A stretch of 64,000 nucleotides of DNA from assembly GCA_963832725.1 (NCBI GenBank), contig CAWHVG010000005.1:1860001-1924000 (forward strand), in the 5' to 3' direction. Shown in pieces: positions 1 to 9,465 of this stretch; within the stretch, counting starts at the first letter, position 1; each line of letters opens with the position of its first letter. This stretch comes from JAEZBP01 sp963832725 (GTDB lineage: Bacteria > Myxococcota_A > Polyangia > Polyangiales > Sandaracinaceae). Made by a program: the position numbers and the translations under genes. Below the pieces are notes generated by a model. That model was not told the origin of the DNA, did no database searches, and was given only the letters and a program-made list of their open reading frames with translations.

Positions 1-723
1 GTGCACGAGCTCGACCTTGAGCGTGCCGAAGAAGCTCTCGGCGACAGCGTTGTCCCAGCAGTCCCCTTTGCGGCTCATGCTCGGGACGATGCCGTGCGCG
101 TCGAGAGCGCGACGGTAGTCGGCGCTGGCGTAGGGGCTGCCGCGATCGGAGTGATGAATGAGGCCAGGGGGAGGCCTCCGCGACGTCGTCGCCATCGAGA
201 GCGCAGCGAGCGCGAGCTTCGTGTTGTTGGCGTCGCTGGCCGCCCAGCCCACGACCCGACGCGCGTAGAGGTCGAGGATGACGGCGAGGTACAGCCACCC
301 CTCGTGCGTCCAGACGTAGGTCACGTCGGTCACCCAGACCTCGTTCGGGCCCGTCGCGCCGAAGTTCCTCTCGAGCAGATTCGGCGCGATGGGGTCGGTG
401 TGCTGCGAATCGGTTGTCTTGCGGAAGCGGCGGCGCCCCCGCGCACGTAGACCCTGCTCGCGCATCAGCCGCTCGACGCGCTTGCGCCCGACACGGGAGC
501 CGCGCGTTCGGAGCTCGGCGTGAACGCGAGGGCTGCCGTACCGGCCGCGGTAGCGCTTGTAGATGGCGGCGATCTCGACCGCCAGCCGCGCGTCGTCCAC
601 GGAGCGCTCGGACTCGGCCCGGTCCCGCCACGCGTAGAAGCCACTCTTCGAGACGCCCAGGAGCTTGCACATCAGCGCGACGGGAAAGGCCACCGACTTC
701 GCCCGGATGAACGCGTACTTCAT
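1..723 (-). CDS. IS3-family transposase orfB (DDE integrase core), 3' end off window
   Basis: The reverse strand is open for 241 codons and runs off the left edge. It carries the rve-type DDE integrase core: WVTDVTYV supplies the first Asp, IHHSDRGSPYAS the second Asp, and WDNAVAESFFGTLK the Glu. The N-terminal part has the HTH_21-type text (SKSGFYAWRDR, YGSPRVHAEL) usual for IS3 orfB. The ATG at 723 overlaps the orfA stop in an ATGA, so orfB looks translated by coupling instead of only by the -1 frameshift common in this family. It catalyses strand transfer of the element. Confidence 0.9.
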   Translation of the reverse strand, partial: MKYAFIRAKSVAFPVALMCKLLGVSKSGFYAWRDRAESERSVDDARLAVEIAAIYKRYRGRYGSPRVHAELRTRGSRVGRKRVERLMREQGLRARGRRRFRKTTDSQHTDPIAPNLLERNFGATGPNEVWVTDVTYVWTHEGWLYLAVILDLYARRVVGWAASDANNTKLALAALSMATTSRRPPPGLIHHSDRGSPYASADYRRALDAHGIVPSMSRKGDCWDNAVAESFFGTLKVELVH

Positions 724-1016
724 CCGTTCTCCTTCGCGAAGAAGGTGGCCGCCGCTTTTAGGATTTCGCGCTCCACGCGGAGCTGCTTGTTCTCCCGCCG
801 CAGCCGCGTCAGCTCCTCACGCTCCGCGCTCGTCAGCTCGCCGGGGCGACCGCGGCCGGCGTCGGCCTCCGCCCGCCGCACCCACTCGCGCACCGCCGTC
901 TCCGTCAGGTCCAGCTCCTTCGCGACCTGCCCGATGCTCCGGTCCCCGGCCTGGCACAACGCCACGACCTCGGCCCGAAACTCCGGGGTGAACTTCCTTC
1001 GCTTTCTTCTCGGCAT
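720..1016 (-). CDS. IS3-family transposase orfA (HTH protein)
   Basis: A protein of about 98 residues beginning MPRRKRRKFTPEFRAE, the typical start of IS3/IS911 orfA proteins. It has an N-terminal helix-turn-helix (SIGQVAKELDLTETAVREWV) and a C-terminal leucine-zipper-like coiled coil (LTRLRRENKQLRVEREIL). It binds the IS ends and partners orfB. An upstream in-frame start at 1058 would add 14 residues, but the start at 1016 matches the family. Confidence 0.9.
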   Translation of the reverse strand: MPRRKRRKFTPEFRAEVVALCQAGDRSIGQVAKELDLTETAVREWVRRAEADAGRGRPGELTSAEREELTRLRRENKQLRVEREILKAAATFFAKENG

Positions 1017-1213
1017 GGGACACTCCTCGCGCATTCTCGCGCTTTCGGGGGTGTCCACGGAAGCGGGGGATCCTTAATATCGGCGCGGGACGGTGCGCGG
1101 GCACGGACTGGCCACACGCCGGCGCCCGGGGTCACCCTCTGGCCCGACAACCACACGGCCCCGAAGCTCGGCCGGTGCGGATCTCGGCGAAAAGCCGGAC
1201 GCCTCCGCCGTGG

Positions 1214-1762
1214 TCAGCCCCAGTTGATGTCGAAGGCCCAGGGCGGCGGCCGGGTCACGTCGTGCTTCACGACGATGTCGCGCGCGCCGCAGACCTGCAG
1301 CGCGCCCTCGAGCCACCCGGCCAAGCACTCGCGGAACCCCCGCGGCAGCCGCGGGTGCCCGACGATCTTCACCTGTACCGCCCGGTCGCCCCGCGACTCG
1401 AGCTGCGCCTCGCCCTCGCGGTGGTAGGTCGACCAGAGCTTCGTGTGCTGCTGGAGGAGGAACTTCACCGTCGCGAGCCGGACCAAGAACCGGTACACGC
1501 CGCGCAGATCGTTGCGAGCGAGCGCGACCCCCACCGCCCGCATCGGGTCGGGAGACGCGGCATACGCCACCTCGGCCAACGCCTCGAAGCACTCCGTCGC
1601 GAGCTCCACGGGCACCCATTGCGTCGCGACGGCGCGCTCGAAGCAGTCGCGCCCGTCCGGCGAGAGCGCCTCCAGAAACCGCTCCCGCGCCGACGGTGGG
1701 AGCTCTCGCACCTGGCTGCGCACGAAGAGCACGCCGACGCCCTTGTAGTTGTCCACGGTCAC
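1214..1762 (-). CDS. TIGR02265/DUF2378 family protein
   Basis: About 182 residues. The second half has the family layout: a helical stretch, FLLQQHTKLWSTYHREGEAQ, then a beta region and the closing W-rich segment ending DINWG, with GWLEGALQVCGARD before it. TIGR02265 proteins are largely restricted to myxobacteria and have no established biochemical function. I chose the GTG at 1762, which gives the family-like beginning TVDNYKGVGVLFVRSQ. A GTG at 1801 is an alternative. It lies downstream of, and codirectional with, the TPR gene. Confidence 0.75.
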   Translation of the reverse strand: MTVDNYKGVGVLFVRSQVRELPPSARERFLEALSPDGRDCFERAVATQWVPVELATECFEALAEVAYAASPDPMRAVGVALARNDLRGVYRFLVRLATVKFLLQQHTKLWSTYHREGEAQLESRGDRAVQVKIVGHPRLPRGFRECLAGWLEGALQVCGARDIVVKHDVTRPPPWAFDINWG

Positions 1763-1844
1763 GATCGTAGCGCAGGGGCGCTCGCAACCGAACGGGGACA
1801 CGCGCCGGCACCTGCCTCGCCATGGAGGGGCGATGGCACCGACA

Positions 1845-2762
1845 TCACGGGGCGTTCCCTCGGGCGGCCATGTCCGAGACGGCGGCCAGATTCTGACGCG
1901 CGAGGACCAGGTCCGGGTGATCGGGCGGGAGCGTTCGCTCGTCCATGGCGACAACCTCGCGCTGCATGGCCAACGCTTCCGCGACGCGATTCGTCTCGGA
2001 CAGGCACACCGCGAGGGTCTGCATGGTCGCTGCGGTCGCCGGGTGATCCGCCGGGTGGATCCGACGCTGCAGAGCCAGCGCCTCCCGCAGATCGGTCTCC
2101 GCCTCCTCGTACCATCCGAGGGCCATCAGCGTGTGGCCGAGGTTGGCCAACGCGATCGCGAGATCGTCCTCACGGTCCGGAGCCCGCCGGAAGAGAGCGA
2201 CCGCCCGCCGCTGCAGCGGCTCGGCCTCCGACGCTCTCCCCTCCTGGCTCAGCGTCGAGCCCAAGTTGTCGAGCGTCTCCGCGACCGACGGCTCGTCCGG
2301 CGGCGACACGCTCTCCTTGACCGCCAGCGCCCGCCGGAAGAGCGACTCCGCTTCCGTGTACGCTCCCTGCTCGTGGCGGACCGCCGCCAGGTCGTGCAGC
2401 GCGACGCCCAAGTGGATTCCGCCGGAGCGCTCGAGGTCGCGCACCGCATGGTCGAGCACCGACCTCGCCTCGTCGTAGCGGCCGAGGAAGGTCAAGACAT
2501 CGCCCCGGAGCGTCCGCAGCACACCGAGCTGCGAGTTCGACGCGCCCCTCTCCGAAGCCGCCGCGATCTCCCGTCGCAGCAGCACCTCTGCGTCCGCGTA
2601 GCGGCCGGCGACCTTCAGTTGACGCACCTGCCGATCGACGACTGCGATGCTGTACGGAGGCGGCGCCTCGGAGCGCGTCCGCTGCCACACCAACAGCGCG
2701 AGCACCAGGGCCGCGACGCCCACCAGCCAGATCGGAGGGCTCCCGAGCCCTCCACGATTCAA
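1845..2762 (-). CDS. TPR-repeat membrane-anchored protein
   Basis: About 305 residues. An N-terminal hydrophobic segment (IWLVGVAALVLALLVW, residues about 14-29) probably anchors it in the inner membrane. The rest is a run of TPR_12-type repeats with the recurring pattern of alanine, leucine and tyrosine at helix contacts (for example AYTEAESLFRRALAVKE, WYEEAETDLREALALQR). Such repeats mediate protein interactions. The start is a TTG at 2762, preceded by GAGG about eight bases upstream; in-frame sequence further upstream reads less like protein. No enzymatic domain is visible. Confidence 0.7.
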   Translation of the reverse strand: MNRGGLGSPPIWLVGVAALVLALLVWQRTRSEAPPPYSIAVVDRQVRQLKVAGRYADAEVLLRREIAAASERGASNSQLGVLRTLRGDVLTFLGRYDEARSVLDHAVRDLERSGGIHLGVALHDLAAVRHEQGAYTEAESLFRRALAVKESVSPPDEPSVAETLDNLGSTLSQEGRASEAEPLQRRAVALFRRAPDREDDLAIALANLGHTLMALGWYEEAETDLREALALQRRIHPADHPATAATMQTLAVCLSETNRVAEALAMQREVVAMDERTLPPDHPDLVLARQNLAAVSDMAARGNAP

Positions 2763-3239
2763 GCGCGCCCTCGCACGTCTCGCGTCATGACATGGACCGC
2801 GGGGACGGCAAACCGGGGAGGTCCCGCGCCTCCCGCCACACGTGCGAGCTGCGTACAATCATCCGCATCTCCGTGGGAGCAGTTCTCGCTCTGCTCGTCG
2901 TGGGTCGAGCGCAGGCGCAGGACCCGCATTGCCTCGCCATGCGCCACGAGGCCTCGGTCTCCCGAACAGCAGTGATCAGTTGTGTATCCGCCCGGTATGC
3001 GGATTCCGTCTGCGTACACGGTCACGCCGGAAACGCTCGATGTCCACGTCGTGGCGCAGCCGATTCTCTTCCTCACGCCGAGCTCGAGGTGTGTCGATAA
3101 ATCGGACCGAGCGCCGCAATCGAGGCGCGTCCAGCCGCAAAGCGCCGAATGGAGTCGTGCGAACGCACGGCGACGAAGGGCAACGCCGCGGATGGGCGCG
3201 GATCGGCCGCGGAGCGACGGGAGATTTATCGACACACGT
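2763..3239. other. Gene-poor stretch with a possible decayed small secreted ORF
   Basis: No intact gene is convincing here. On the plus strand at 2792-2970 a short frame gives a signal-peptide-like segment (ISVGAVLALLVVGRAQA), and a second plus frame from about 2980 reads protein-like (TVTPETLDVHVVAQPILFL). They are in different frames, so this may be a frameshifted or decaying small exported protein. The region also contains both arms of the inverted repeat listed separately. Confidence 0.35.
3089..3237. repeat. Perfect 15-bp inverted repeat, arms 120 bp apart
   Basis: GTGTGTCGATAAATC at 3089-3103 recurs as its exact reverse complement at 3223-3237. The arms are AT-rich compared with the surroundings and stop abruptly on both sides. 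The right arm sits next to the nominal end of the kinase frame. No gene or terminator structure explains it. Confidence 0.6.
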
Positions 3240-5651
3240 TCAGTGCCGGCGGCGGCGACGGTGGGAGGCCCTCCGGCGATGCGTTCGGCGACGATGCGAT
3301 CGGCGGTGGCTCCTGCGGGCGTGAGCTCGATGCACGCGAGGCCGGCGCCGAGACACGTGCGCGCGGCGGCGACGGGCCCTCGAGTGGCGTAGGCGCACGC
3401 GACGAGCTCGCGTGCGGGCATGATGCGTCCGGGTCTGGCTCGGGACACCATGCTCGAGCCGCGCACGTACCTGCCGGAGCGCGGCCACGCGTTCTTCCGG
3501 GAGCTCGCCTTCGTCCACCAGCTCGTCGATGAAGGGGATCGCGTCGTCGCCGTAGATCCGCGCCAGGGCCGCCAGCGCAGGCCCGCGCACGCTTCCCTCG
3601 CTCGCGAGCCGCAGGAGATCGTAGAGCATCCGCGGATCGCCCCGCGCGGTGTCGTCCACGCGCTGTGCGAGGTCGTAGCGCTCGAGCGCAGCGCTCTGAT
3701 TGCCCTCGGCCATGAAGCTCTGCGCCATCGCCAGGTGCGGGCGGGGATCGCCGCGATCGGCGCGCACCAGCTCGCGCAGGCCAAGCTTCTCGGCGCGCGT
3801 CAGCGGGTGCCCGGCGAGCACGCTCCGTCGCGCGCTCACGAGCTGGGGGACCGCGGATCGCACGCGCCACGGGTTTGGACCGAGCAGCTCCCCCTCGTCC
3901 ACGACGTCGTCGGCGGCCTCGTCCTCGCCGGACTCGTCGTCGCCCTCGTCGAGGAGCTCCTCGTCCGCTTGCTCGCCGGCGCCCTCTGCGGCGAGCGCCT
4001 CGCGGGCCACTTCGTCCGAGGCACCGTCATCCAGCGCTGCTTCCGGGACGTCCTCCGCAACCTCTTCGACCGAGTCATCCAGCTCTTCGTCCGGGGCGCC
4101 GTCGGCCAGCGCCTCTTCCGCGACGCCGTCATCGAGCGCCTCGTCCGCGAGCGACCCTTCGGCGCTCGCGACCGTCTCGTCCTCCGCCCCCTCCGCCGGC
4201 GCGCTGCCCTCGGCTTCGCTCTCCTCGCCCGGATCGGTCGGCGCTTCGTCCGCGGCCAGCGCATCCTCGTCGTCTCGGGTCCACCAGTCGCCCGACAGCT
4301 CGTCGAGCAGGCTGGCGTTCGGCTCACCGTCGATCGCCGCGACGACTTCGTCCTGCATCTCGGCCGGCGCTCCTGCCGGCTCCTCCACCGCCTCGGCGCC
4401 CGGCTGCTCGGCCGGCTCGGCGCTCGACGGCATCGCGCGACGAAACGCGTCGACCCCGAGCTCCGCCACCGCGGCGGGCTGGATCCCGAACCACCACACC
4501 GCTCCGCCGGTGACCGCGGCGACGACAGTGAGCCCGAAGACGAGCCCGCGGAACGGACCGCGCGATCGTTCGCGGCGCTCGGGCAGAGAGGGCGCGGCCG
4601 CGCGCGGATCGGCGGGGCGCTCCGGCTCGGGCCCGACGTCGGATGGCGCGCTGCCCGCTCCCGAACGACCCGCCCCCGGCCGCGCCGCCTTGGTCGGCTC
4701 CGACGGCGCCGAGGCCGGAGCCGGGACGGCCATCATGGTCGCGTCCTCTCCGAACGAGCGGTGGACCGTCCACGGGAGCGGGATCGCAGCCAACGCCTCG
4801 CGCAGCTCGCGAGCGGACGTGAAGCGGTCCTCCGCCTCCTTGGCCATCGCCTTGTCGAGCACCTCGCGGAGCGCAGGGCTGGCGTCGACGGGGCGCCCGC
4901 CGACGGTCAACCGCGGCACCGGCTCGGTGAGGTGCTGGCGCACGATGTCCGGCAGGCTCCCGATGAAAGGCCGCCGCCCGGCCAGCATCTCGAAGAGGAT
5001 CACGCCGAACGCGTAGAGGTCCGTGCGCTCATCCGTGGCCGCGCCCGTCGCCTGCTCGGGCGACATGTAGGACGGAGTACCGAACGCGACGCCCGATTGC
5101 GTGAGGACCGGCTGACCGCCGGGCGTCTCGTCCTCGATCAACTTCACGAAGCCGAAGTCCAGGATCTTCACGTGGTGCGGATCGGTCGGCAGCGCGCAGA
5201 GGAAGATGTTCGCGGGCTTCAGATCGCGGTGCACGAAGCCGGCCTCATGGGCGTGGATCAGCCCGTCGAGGATCTGCAGCGCGACGTGCCGAACCACCGC
5301 TTCGTCGATCGGGCCCTTCGCGATGAGCTCCGAGAGCGTGCAGCCATCGAGCAGCTCCATGACGAGGTAGGGGCGACCGTCGGCGACGCTGTAGTCGGTC
5401 AGCGTGACGATGTGCGGATGGCTGAGCGCGGCGAGCGCCTTCGCCTCGCGCTCGAAGCGCGGCCGCATCTGCGCATGGGCCGCGTACTGCGGCTGGAGCA
5501 TCTTGATCGCGACCTCGTGCCCGAGCTTCAGGTGCTCGGCCCGGAACACCCAGCCGATGCCGCCTTCCCCGACCTCCGAGACGAGCCGGTAGCGACCCTC
5601 CAGGACCGAGCCCAACGCCGGTCGAGACCCATCTTCCTGCACTGCCGCCAC
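3240..5651 (-). CDS. Membrane-anchored Ser/Thr protein kinase (Pkn type)
   Basis: N-terminal eukaryotic-like kinase domain, counted from the GTG at 5651: glycine loop VGEGGIG (27-33), ATP-binding Lys 50, catalytic HRDLKPAN (141-148), DFG (165-167) and SPEQ (197-200). A single transmembrane segment lies at about 369-389 (VFGLTVVAAV...), followed by an unusually long Asp/Glu/Ala-rich acidic tract (about 430-620) and a helical TPR-like region. The last 65 or so codons (below about 3460) become almost pure Arg/His in this frame, while another minus frame there has good third-position GC. The true C-terminus is therefore probably shifted and extends further left. A start at 5642 is also possible. 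Confidence 0.85.
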   Translation of the reverse strand: MAAVQEDGSRPALGSVLEGRYRLVSEVGEGGIGWVFRAEHLKLGHEVAIKMLQPQYAAHAQMRPRFEREAKALAALSHPHIVTLTDYSVADGRPYLVMELLDGCTLSELIAKGPIDEAVVRHVALQILDGLIHAHEAGFVHRDLKPANIFLCALPTDPHHVKILDFGFVKLIEDETPGGQPVLTQSGVAFGTPSYMSPEQATGAATDERTDLYAFGVILFEMLAGRRPFIGSLPDIVRQHLTEPVPRLTVGGRPVDASPALREVLDKAMAKEAEDRFTSARELREALAAIPLPWTVHRSFGEDATMMAVPAPASAPSEPTKAARPGAGRSGAGSAPSDVGPEPERPADPRAAAPSLPERRERSRGPFRGLVFGLTVVAAVTGGAVWWFGIQPAAVAELGVDAFRRAMPSSAEPAEQPGAEAVEEPAGAPAEMQDEVVAAIDGEPNASLLDELSGDWWTRDDEDALAADEAPTDPGEESEAEGSAPAEGAEDETVASAEGSLADEALDDGVAEEALADGAPDEELDDSVEEVAEDVPEAALDDGASDEVAREALAAEGAGEQADEELLDEGDDESGEDEAADDVVDEGELLGPNPWRVRSAVPQLVSARRSVLAGHPLTRAEKLGLRELVRADRGDPRPHLAMAQSFMAEGNQSAALERYDLAQRVDDTARGDPRMLYDLLRLASEGSVRGPALAALARIYGDDAIPFIDELVDEGELPEERVAALRQVRARLEHGVPSQTRTHHARTRARRVRLRHSRARRRRAHVSRRRPRVHRAHARRSHRRSHRRRTHRRRASHRRRRRH

Positions 5652-5793
5652 CGACCCGAAAAGGTAGCAACATCCGAGGCCCCTCGTTGCGACAATCGCG
5701 CCGAATGGCCCAGGAGGAATCGCGTTCGAAACACCGCTGCCACCCGCGTGGGAAACATCCGCTTCCACAAGTCGCAACCCACGTGGGTCCAGG

Positions 5794-5909
5794 TGGGACG
5801 GCGTGTCCGCGACCGCTTCGGAGCGAGAGCGCCCGGCCTGTCCATCGTTCCGCGTAACCCAGGCGGCTGTGGGACGGCGTGTCCGCGAGCGCTTCGGAGC
5901 GAGAGCGCC
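5794..5909. repeat. Two 40-bp direct repeats in an intergenic region
   Basis: The 40-base segment at 5794-5833 recurs at 5870-5909 with one mismatch (position 20). The spacing is 76 bases start to start. They lie between the divergent kinase and HD-domain genes (5652-6089), a stretch in which I see no gene. They could be regulator binding sites or a dispersed genomic repeat; the window alone cannot tell. Confidence 0.8.
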
Positions 5910-6089
5910 GGCCGAACCGTGATCGAGTCCGTCGGAGCGACAGCGTCGCGCACCTCGGGACGCTGCGGGCCGCTCGCCGGCGCATGTGCTCGCTCACATC
6001 GTGACGATCGCCGGCCCGAGGAACGACCCGCCGGTGCGCTCGCCGTTGGGATTGGGCACGGTTCTGCCACGAGTGCTACGAGCCGTCCC

Positions 6090-6935
6090 ATGGGCGCGCG
6101 AAGAGAAGAGCGCGAGCTTCGCGCCCGGCATCGAGACTGGGTCCACGCGCACGGCGACGAGCTCAGCGCGATGGGTCTGCCGTCTCGGATCTTCGAGTCG
6201 GCGGATGACTGGACGGACTTCCTCGAAAGCGGTCATCTCCACTGGCATGAGGACGTCGACCGCTTCTCGTTCGAGGATCTCACGACCGAGCAATGCGGAG
6301 CCCTGCACCGCTTTCTGGAACTGCAGCACGCCGAGGGCCACCACGCGTTCCCGCTCCTCGGATGGCTGCGGGTTCGCGCGGCGCCGGAGCTGACCTTGCC
6401 GGAAGAGCAGGCTCCCACGACCGCCCGCGAGGCCATCCAGTGGCTCGCCTCACGCGGAGCCCACCCCTGGCTCGTGCGCCATCACGAGCTGGTCCTCGAA
6501 GCGGCCGAAGAGATGGTCGAGGGCCTGCGCCGCTTGCTGCGGATCCGGTTCGACGCCGACCACGTCGTTCTCGGCGCCGCGGTCCACGATGCAGGCAAAA
6601 TCGAGCACCCCTCCGAGATGCGCGCGCCCGGACACGAACACGAGCGTGCCGGCGAGCAGATGCTGCTCCGCTCCGGCTTCCCGGCGCACATCGCACGCGT
6701 ATGCGTCACGCATGCGGCGTGGTCCGAGCCGCGCGCGACTCTCGAAGATCGCCTCATCGCGCTCGCCGACAAGCTCTGGAAGGGGAAGCGCGATGCCGAC
6801 CTCGAGAGCGCGATCATGCAGGAGCTCGCAGACCGCCTCGGCCAGCCGAGCTGGGCGATCTTCGACGCCTTCGACGGGCTCTGCGAGCTCGTCGCGGACA
6901 ACGGCCCGGAGCGGCTGAAGCGCTCGGACGTGTAG
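6090..6935 (+). CDS. HD-domain phosphohydrolase-like protein
   Basis: About 281 residues. The C-terminal half holds an HD domain: HHELVLEAAEEM gives the first His, AAVHDAGKIEH the HD pair, HEHERAGEQML the next metal-ligand His, and LIALADKLWKGKRD the distal Asp. HD proteins hydrolyse phosphoester bonds in nucleotides or act as phosphodiesterases; the substrate cannot be told here. The N-terminal 95 residues (FESADDWTDFLESG...) are of unknown type. The ATG at 6090 opens the first good stretch; sequence further upstream is the antisense side of the kinase gene. Confidence 0.75.
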   Translation: MGARREERELRARHRDWVHAHGDELSAMGLPSRIFESADDWTDFLESGHLHWHEDVDRFSFEDLTTEQCGALHRFLELQHAEGHHAFPLLGWLRVRAAPELTLPEEQAPTTAREAIQWLASRGAHPWLVRHHELVLEAAEEMVEGLRRLLRIRFDADHVVLGAAVHDAGKIEHPSEMRAPGHEHERAGEQMLLRSGFPAHIARVCVTHAAWSEPRATLEDRLIALADKLWKGKRDADLESAIMQELADRLGQPSWAIFDAFDGLCELVADNGPERLKRSDV

Positions 6936-7033
6936 GCTGGGAAGCGTCCGAGCTGGGCTCCCCTCTTCCGCGACGGGGCCGCCGACTGACGTGGATCAAC
7001 CGCCTCGATCCCGACCTGCCGCATGGGTTGGAG

Positions 7034-7783
7034 ATGGCGTTCTGGGACTTCACGGACGAGTTCAACGAGGCGGTCGATCGCTGGGACGGCAGGGTGGAAG
7101 CCCCCACGAGCTGGAGCCGCAAGCAGGTGCGGCTCCGCGTCTTCGCGAACGGTTTTCTGGAGCACGTGCTCGCGACATCGCACCCCGCGCTGCCGGGGAT
7201 TCGGTTCGGCCCCTTGGTCGTCTGGGGGCTCTACGTGGCGGTGACCGGGTCCCGCGGCCCTGGCCTCGGCCTCGGCCTCTTCGCGCTGGGCGTGGTGGGC
7301 TTCTCGCTCCTCGAGTACCTCCTCCACCGCTTCCCCTTCCACTGGCCGCCGGGGCGGAGCCGCCGCTCGAAGGTGCGCCTCTTCCTGACGCACGGCTACC
7401 ACCACCTCTACCCGAACGACAAATGGCGGCTCGTCGCACCCCCGATCATGAGCTGGCCGCTCGGGATCGTGGTCATGACCACCTACTGGCTCCTCCTCGG
7501 CGAGGAGCTCGCCTGGATCCTCTTCGGCGGCACCGCCGTGGGCTACCTCGCGTACGACTGGATCCACTACTACACGCACCACGTGCGCTCGCCCAAGACG
7601 TCGCTCGGGAAGCTCCTGCGCCGCGCCCACGCCGTGCACCACTACCGGCTCTTCCACCTCAACATGGGGATCAGCTCTCCGCTCTGGGACCTCGTTTTCG
7701 GCTCCTTCGCCTGGTCCGATGCCACCGTGAAGGAGGCCATGGCCGAGACGCGCCGCATCGAAGCGGAGCACTCGGCGTCTTGA
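7034..7783 (+). CDS. Fatty acid hydroxylase / sterol desaturase superfamily membrane protein
   Basis: About 249 residues with hydrophobic segments around FGPLVVWGLYVAVTG, GLFALGVVGFSLLEYLL and LGIVVMTTYWLLL. The di-iron histidine motifs of the superfamily are present in order: HRFPFHW, HGYHHLYPND, HYYTHH and HAVHHYRLFH. Members hydroxylate or desaturate lipid chains at the membrane surface. GGAG stands directly before the ATG at 7034; TTG at 7028 or an upstream CTG would lengthen the N-terminus slightly. It follows the HD gene with about 100 bp between. Confidence 0.8.
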   Translation: MAFWDFTDEFNEAVDRWDGRVEAPTSWSRKQVRLRVFANGFLEHVLATSHPALPGIRFGPLVVWGLYVAVTGSRGPGLGLGLFALGVVGFSLLEYLLHRFPFHWPPGRSRRSKVRLFLTHGYHHLYPNDKWRLVAPPIMSWPLGIVVMTTYWLLLGEELAWILFGGTAVGYLAYDWIHYYTHHVRSPKTSLGKLLRRAHAVHHYRLFHLNMGISSPLWDLVFGSFAWSDATVKEAMAETRRIEAEHSAS

Positions 7784-7997
7784 GCGCGTGAGCAGTCCCG
7801 GCTACCCGAGCACGGGTCCGGGGCGGCCGAAGACGACGTCGATGTCGGTGACCCTGCCGGCGCGGATCGCGTCGCCGGCGGAAGCAGAACCCCGGGGGCC
7901 GCGCAGGGGCTCACGACGACTCGCGCGAGAGCCACCCGAGACGAAGAAACGAAACGCCGAGGTTGTGCACCCTGGCGAGCGGCGACATGGTGCGGCG

Positions 7998-8642
<645 letters not shown>

Positions 8643-8700
8643 ACTGACCGGCCGTGATCGCCATCGGCCGCGGCGTGGCTCATCGCCGGCCAGCTCGACC

Positions 8701-9465
8701 TCATTCTGAGCGGGAACCCGTCCCGATCATAGCTGGCGGCCTTCCGGTCGGGGGCGCGCTCGATGAGCCAGAGAAGACACGCGACCCGCTGCGGCGGCAC
8801 GCACGCGTCCACCCGCCCTCGGAGCACCTGGTAGGCATGATCCGGATAGCCGTCATCGGCGAAGACGCCCACCAGCTCCACGAGGGCGTCGTCTTCGGCG
8901 TTCTCCAAGAGCCGAGCGGCCCGCTCGGGTCGGTGCAAGCGAAGGAGCTCGTCGATGACCGTGCGGTAGTCTCCCGCTGCCCGGCGAGCGGCGAGCCAAT
9001 CCTCGGCCGGCTCATCGCCACGAAATCGCGCTGCGAGCCGGCCGAGCCAGGCCCGAATCTCGAGGCGCGCCGCGAGGTGTGCGCGCTCCTCCCCGGTGGT
9101 CCGAGCCGCGAGCAGCTCCTCGCCCTGCGCGGCAAGCCCCCACCGGCTCCCCTCGATCGTGGTCTCAGGATGGCGTCGATCACGGCGGGCCGGAGACGAG
9201 CGTCCGCGCGTTCGAGGCACTCGGCGAGACCGCGCACGCAGTGGTCGACATTGATGCCCAGCTCCGACTCGTCCTCCGTGATGTCTCCGATACGCTTCAG
9301 AATCCCCGACGCCACCGTCGCGAACGTGACCAGCGCAGCCTCGACCTCACCCTGTCCGAGCTGGCGGGAGCCTCGTTCAGACAGCTCCTCCATCACGGGC
9401 GCGAGCAGCGCCGCCTCGCGCCAACCTCGACCGACCGCGGGCCGGAACGCGATCTCGATCTGCAT
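8701..9465 (-). CDS. Unrecognised alpha-helical protein, frameshifted
   Basis: Two minus-strand frames must be joined near 9168. The first runs from the ATG at 9465 (MQIEIAFRPAVGRGWREAA) to RLRPAVIDAIL, the second from ETTIEGSRWGLAAQGEEL to about 8701. The joined product is of order 250 residues, Leu/Ala/Arg-rich and helical (LEIRAWLGRLAARF, RAARLLENAEDDALVELV), with no motif I recognise. It may be the 3' part of the same gene as the small ORF at 9377-9716, because their frames abut with another shift near 9480. Confidence 0.5.
   Translation of the reverse strand: MQIEIAFRPAVGRGWREAALLAPVMEELSERGSRQLGQGEVEAALVTFATVASGILKRIGDITEDESELGINVDHCVRGLAECLERADARLRPAVIDAILRPRSRGAGGGLPRRARSCSRLGPPGRSAHTSRRASRFGPGSAGSQRDFVAMSRPRIGSPLAGQRETTARSSTSSFACTDPSGPLGSWRTPKTTPSWSWWASSPMTAIRIMPTRCSEGGWTRACRRSGSRVFSGSSSAPPTGRPPAMIGTGSRSE

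Larger units (their letters stand above)
1..1073 (-). mobile_element. IS3-family insertion sequence, truncated by window edge
   Basis: Two overlapping transposase genes (orfA then orfB, reading leftwards) form a standard IS3-type arrangement. The right end probably lies in the GC-rich sequence at about 1050-1075, just outside orfA, but the other terminus is off the window, so I cannot pair the inverted repeats or see the target-site duplication. Both genes are open as far as visible, so the copy may be functional. Confidence 0.8.

Noticed and set aside
2792..3100. Small plus-strand ORF with a signal-peptide-like segment
   Set aside because: Coding character fades after about 2970 and a different frame looks better beyond it; not supportable as an intact gene.
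3420..6935. Very long plus-strand frame (1171 codons)
   Set aside because: The first three quarters are the antisense side of the Ser/Thr kinase gene; only the part from 6090 encodes a recognisable protein (HD domain).
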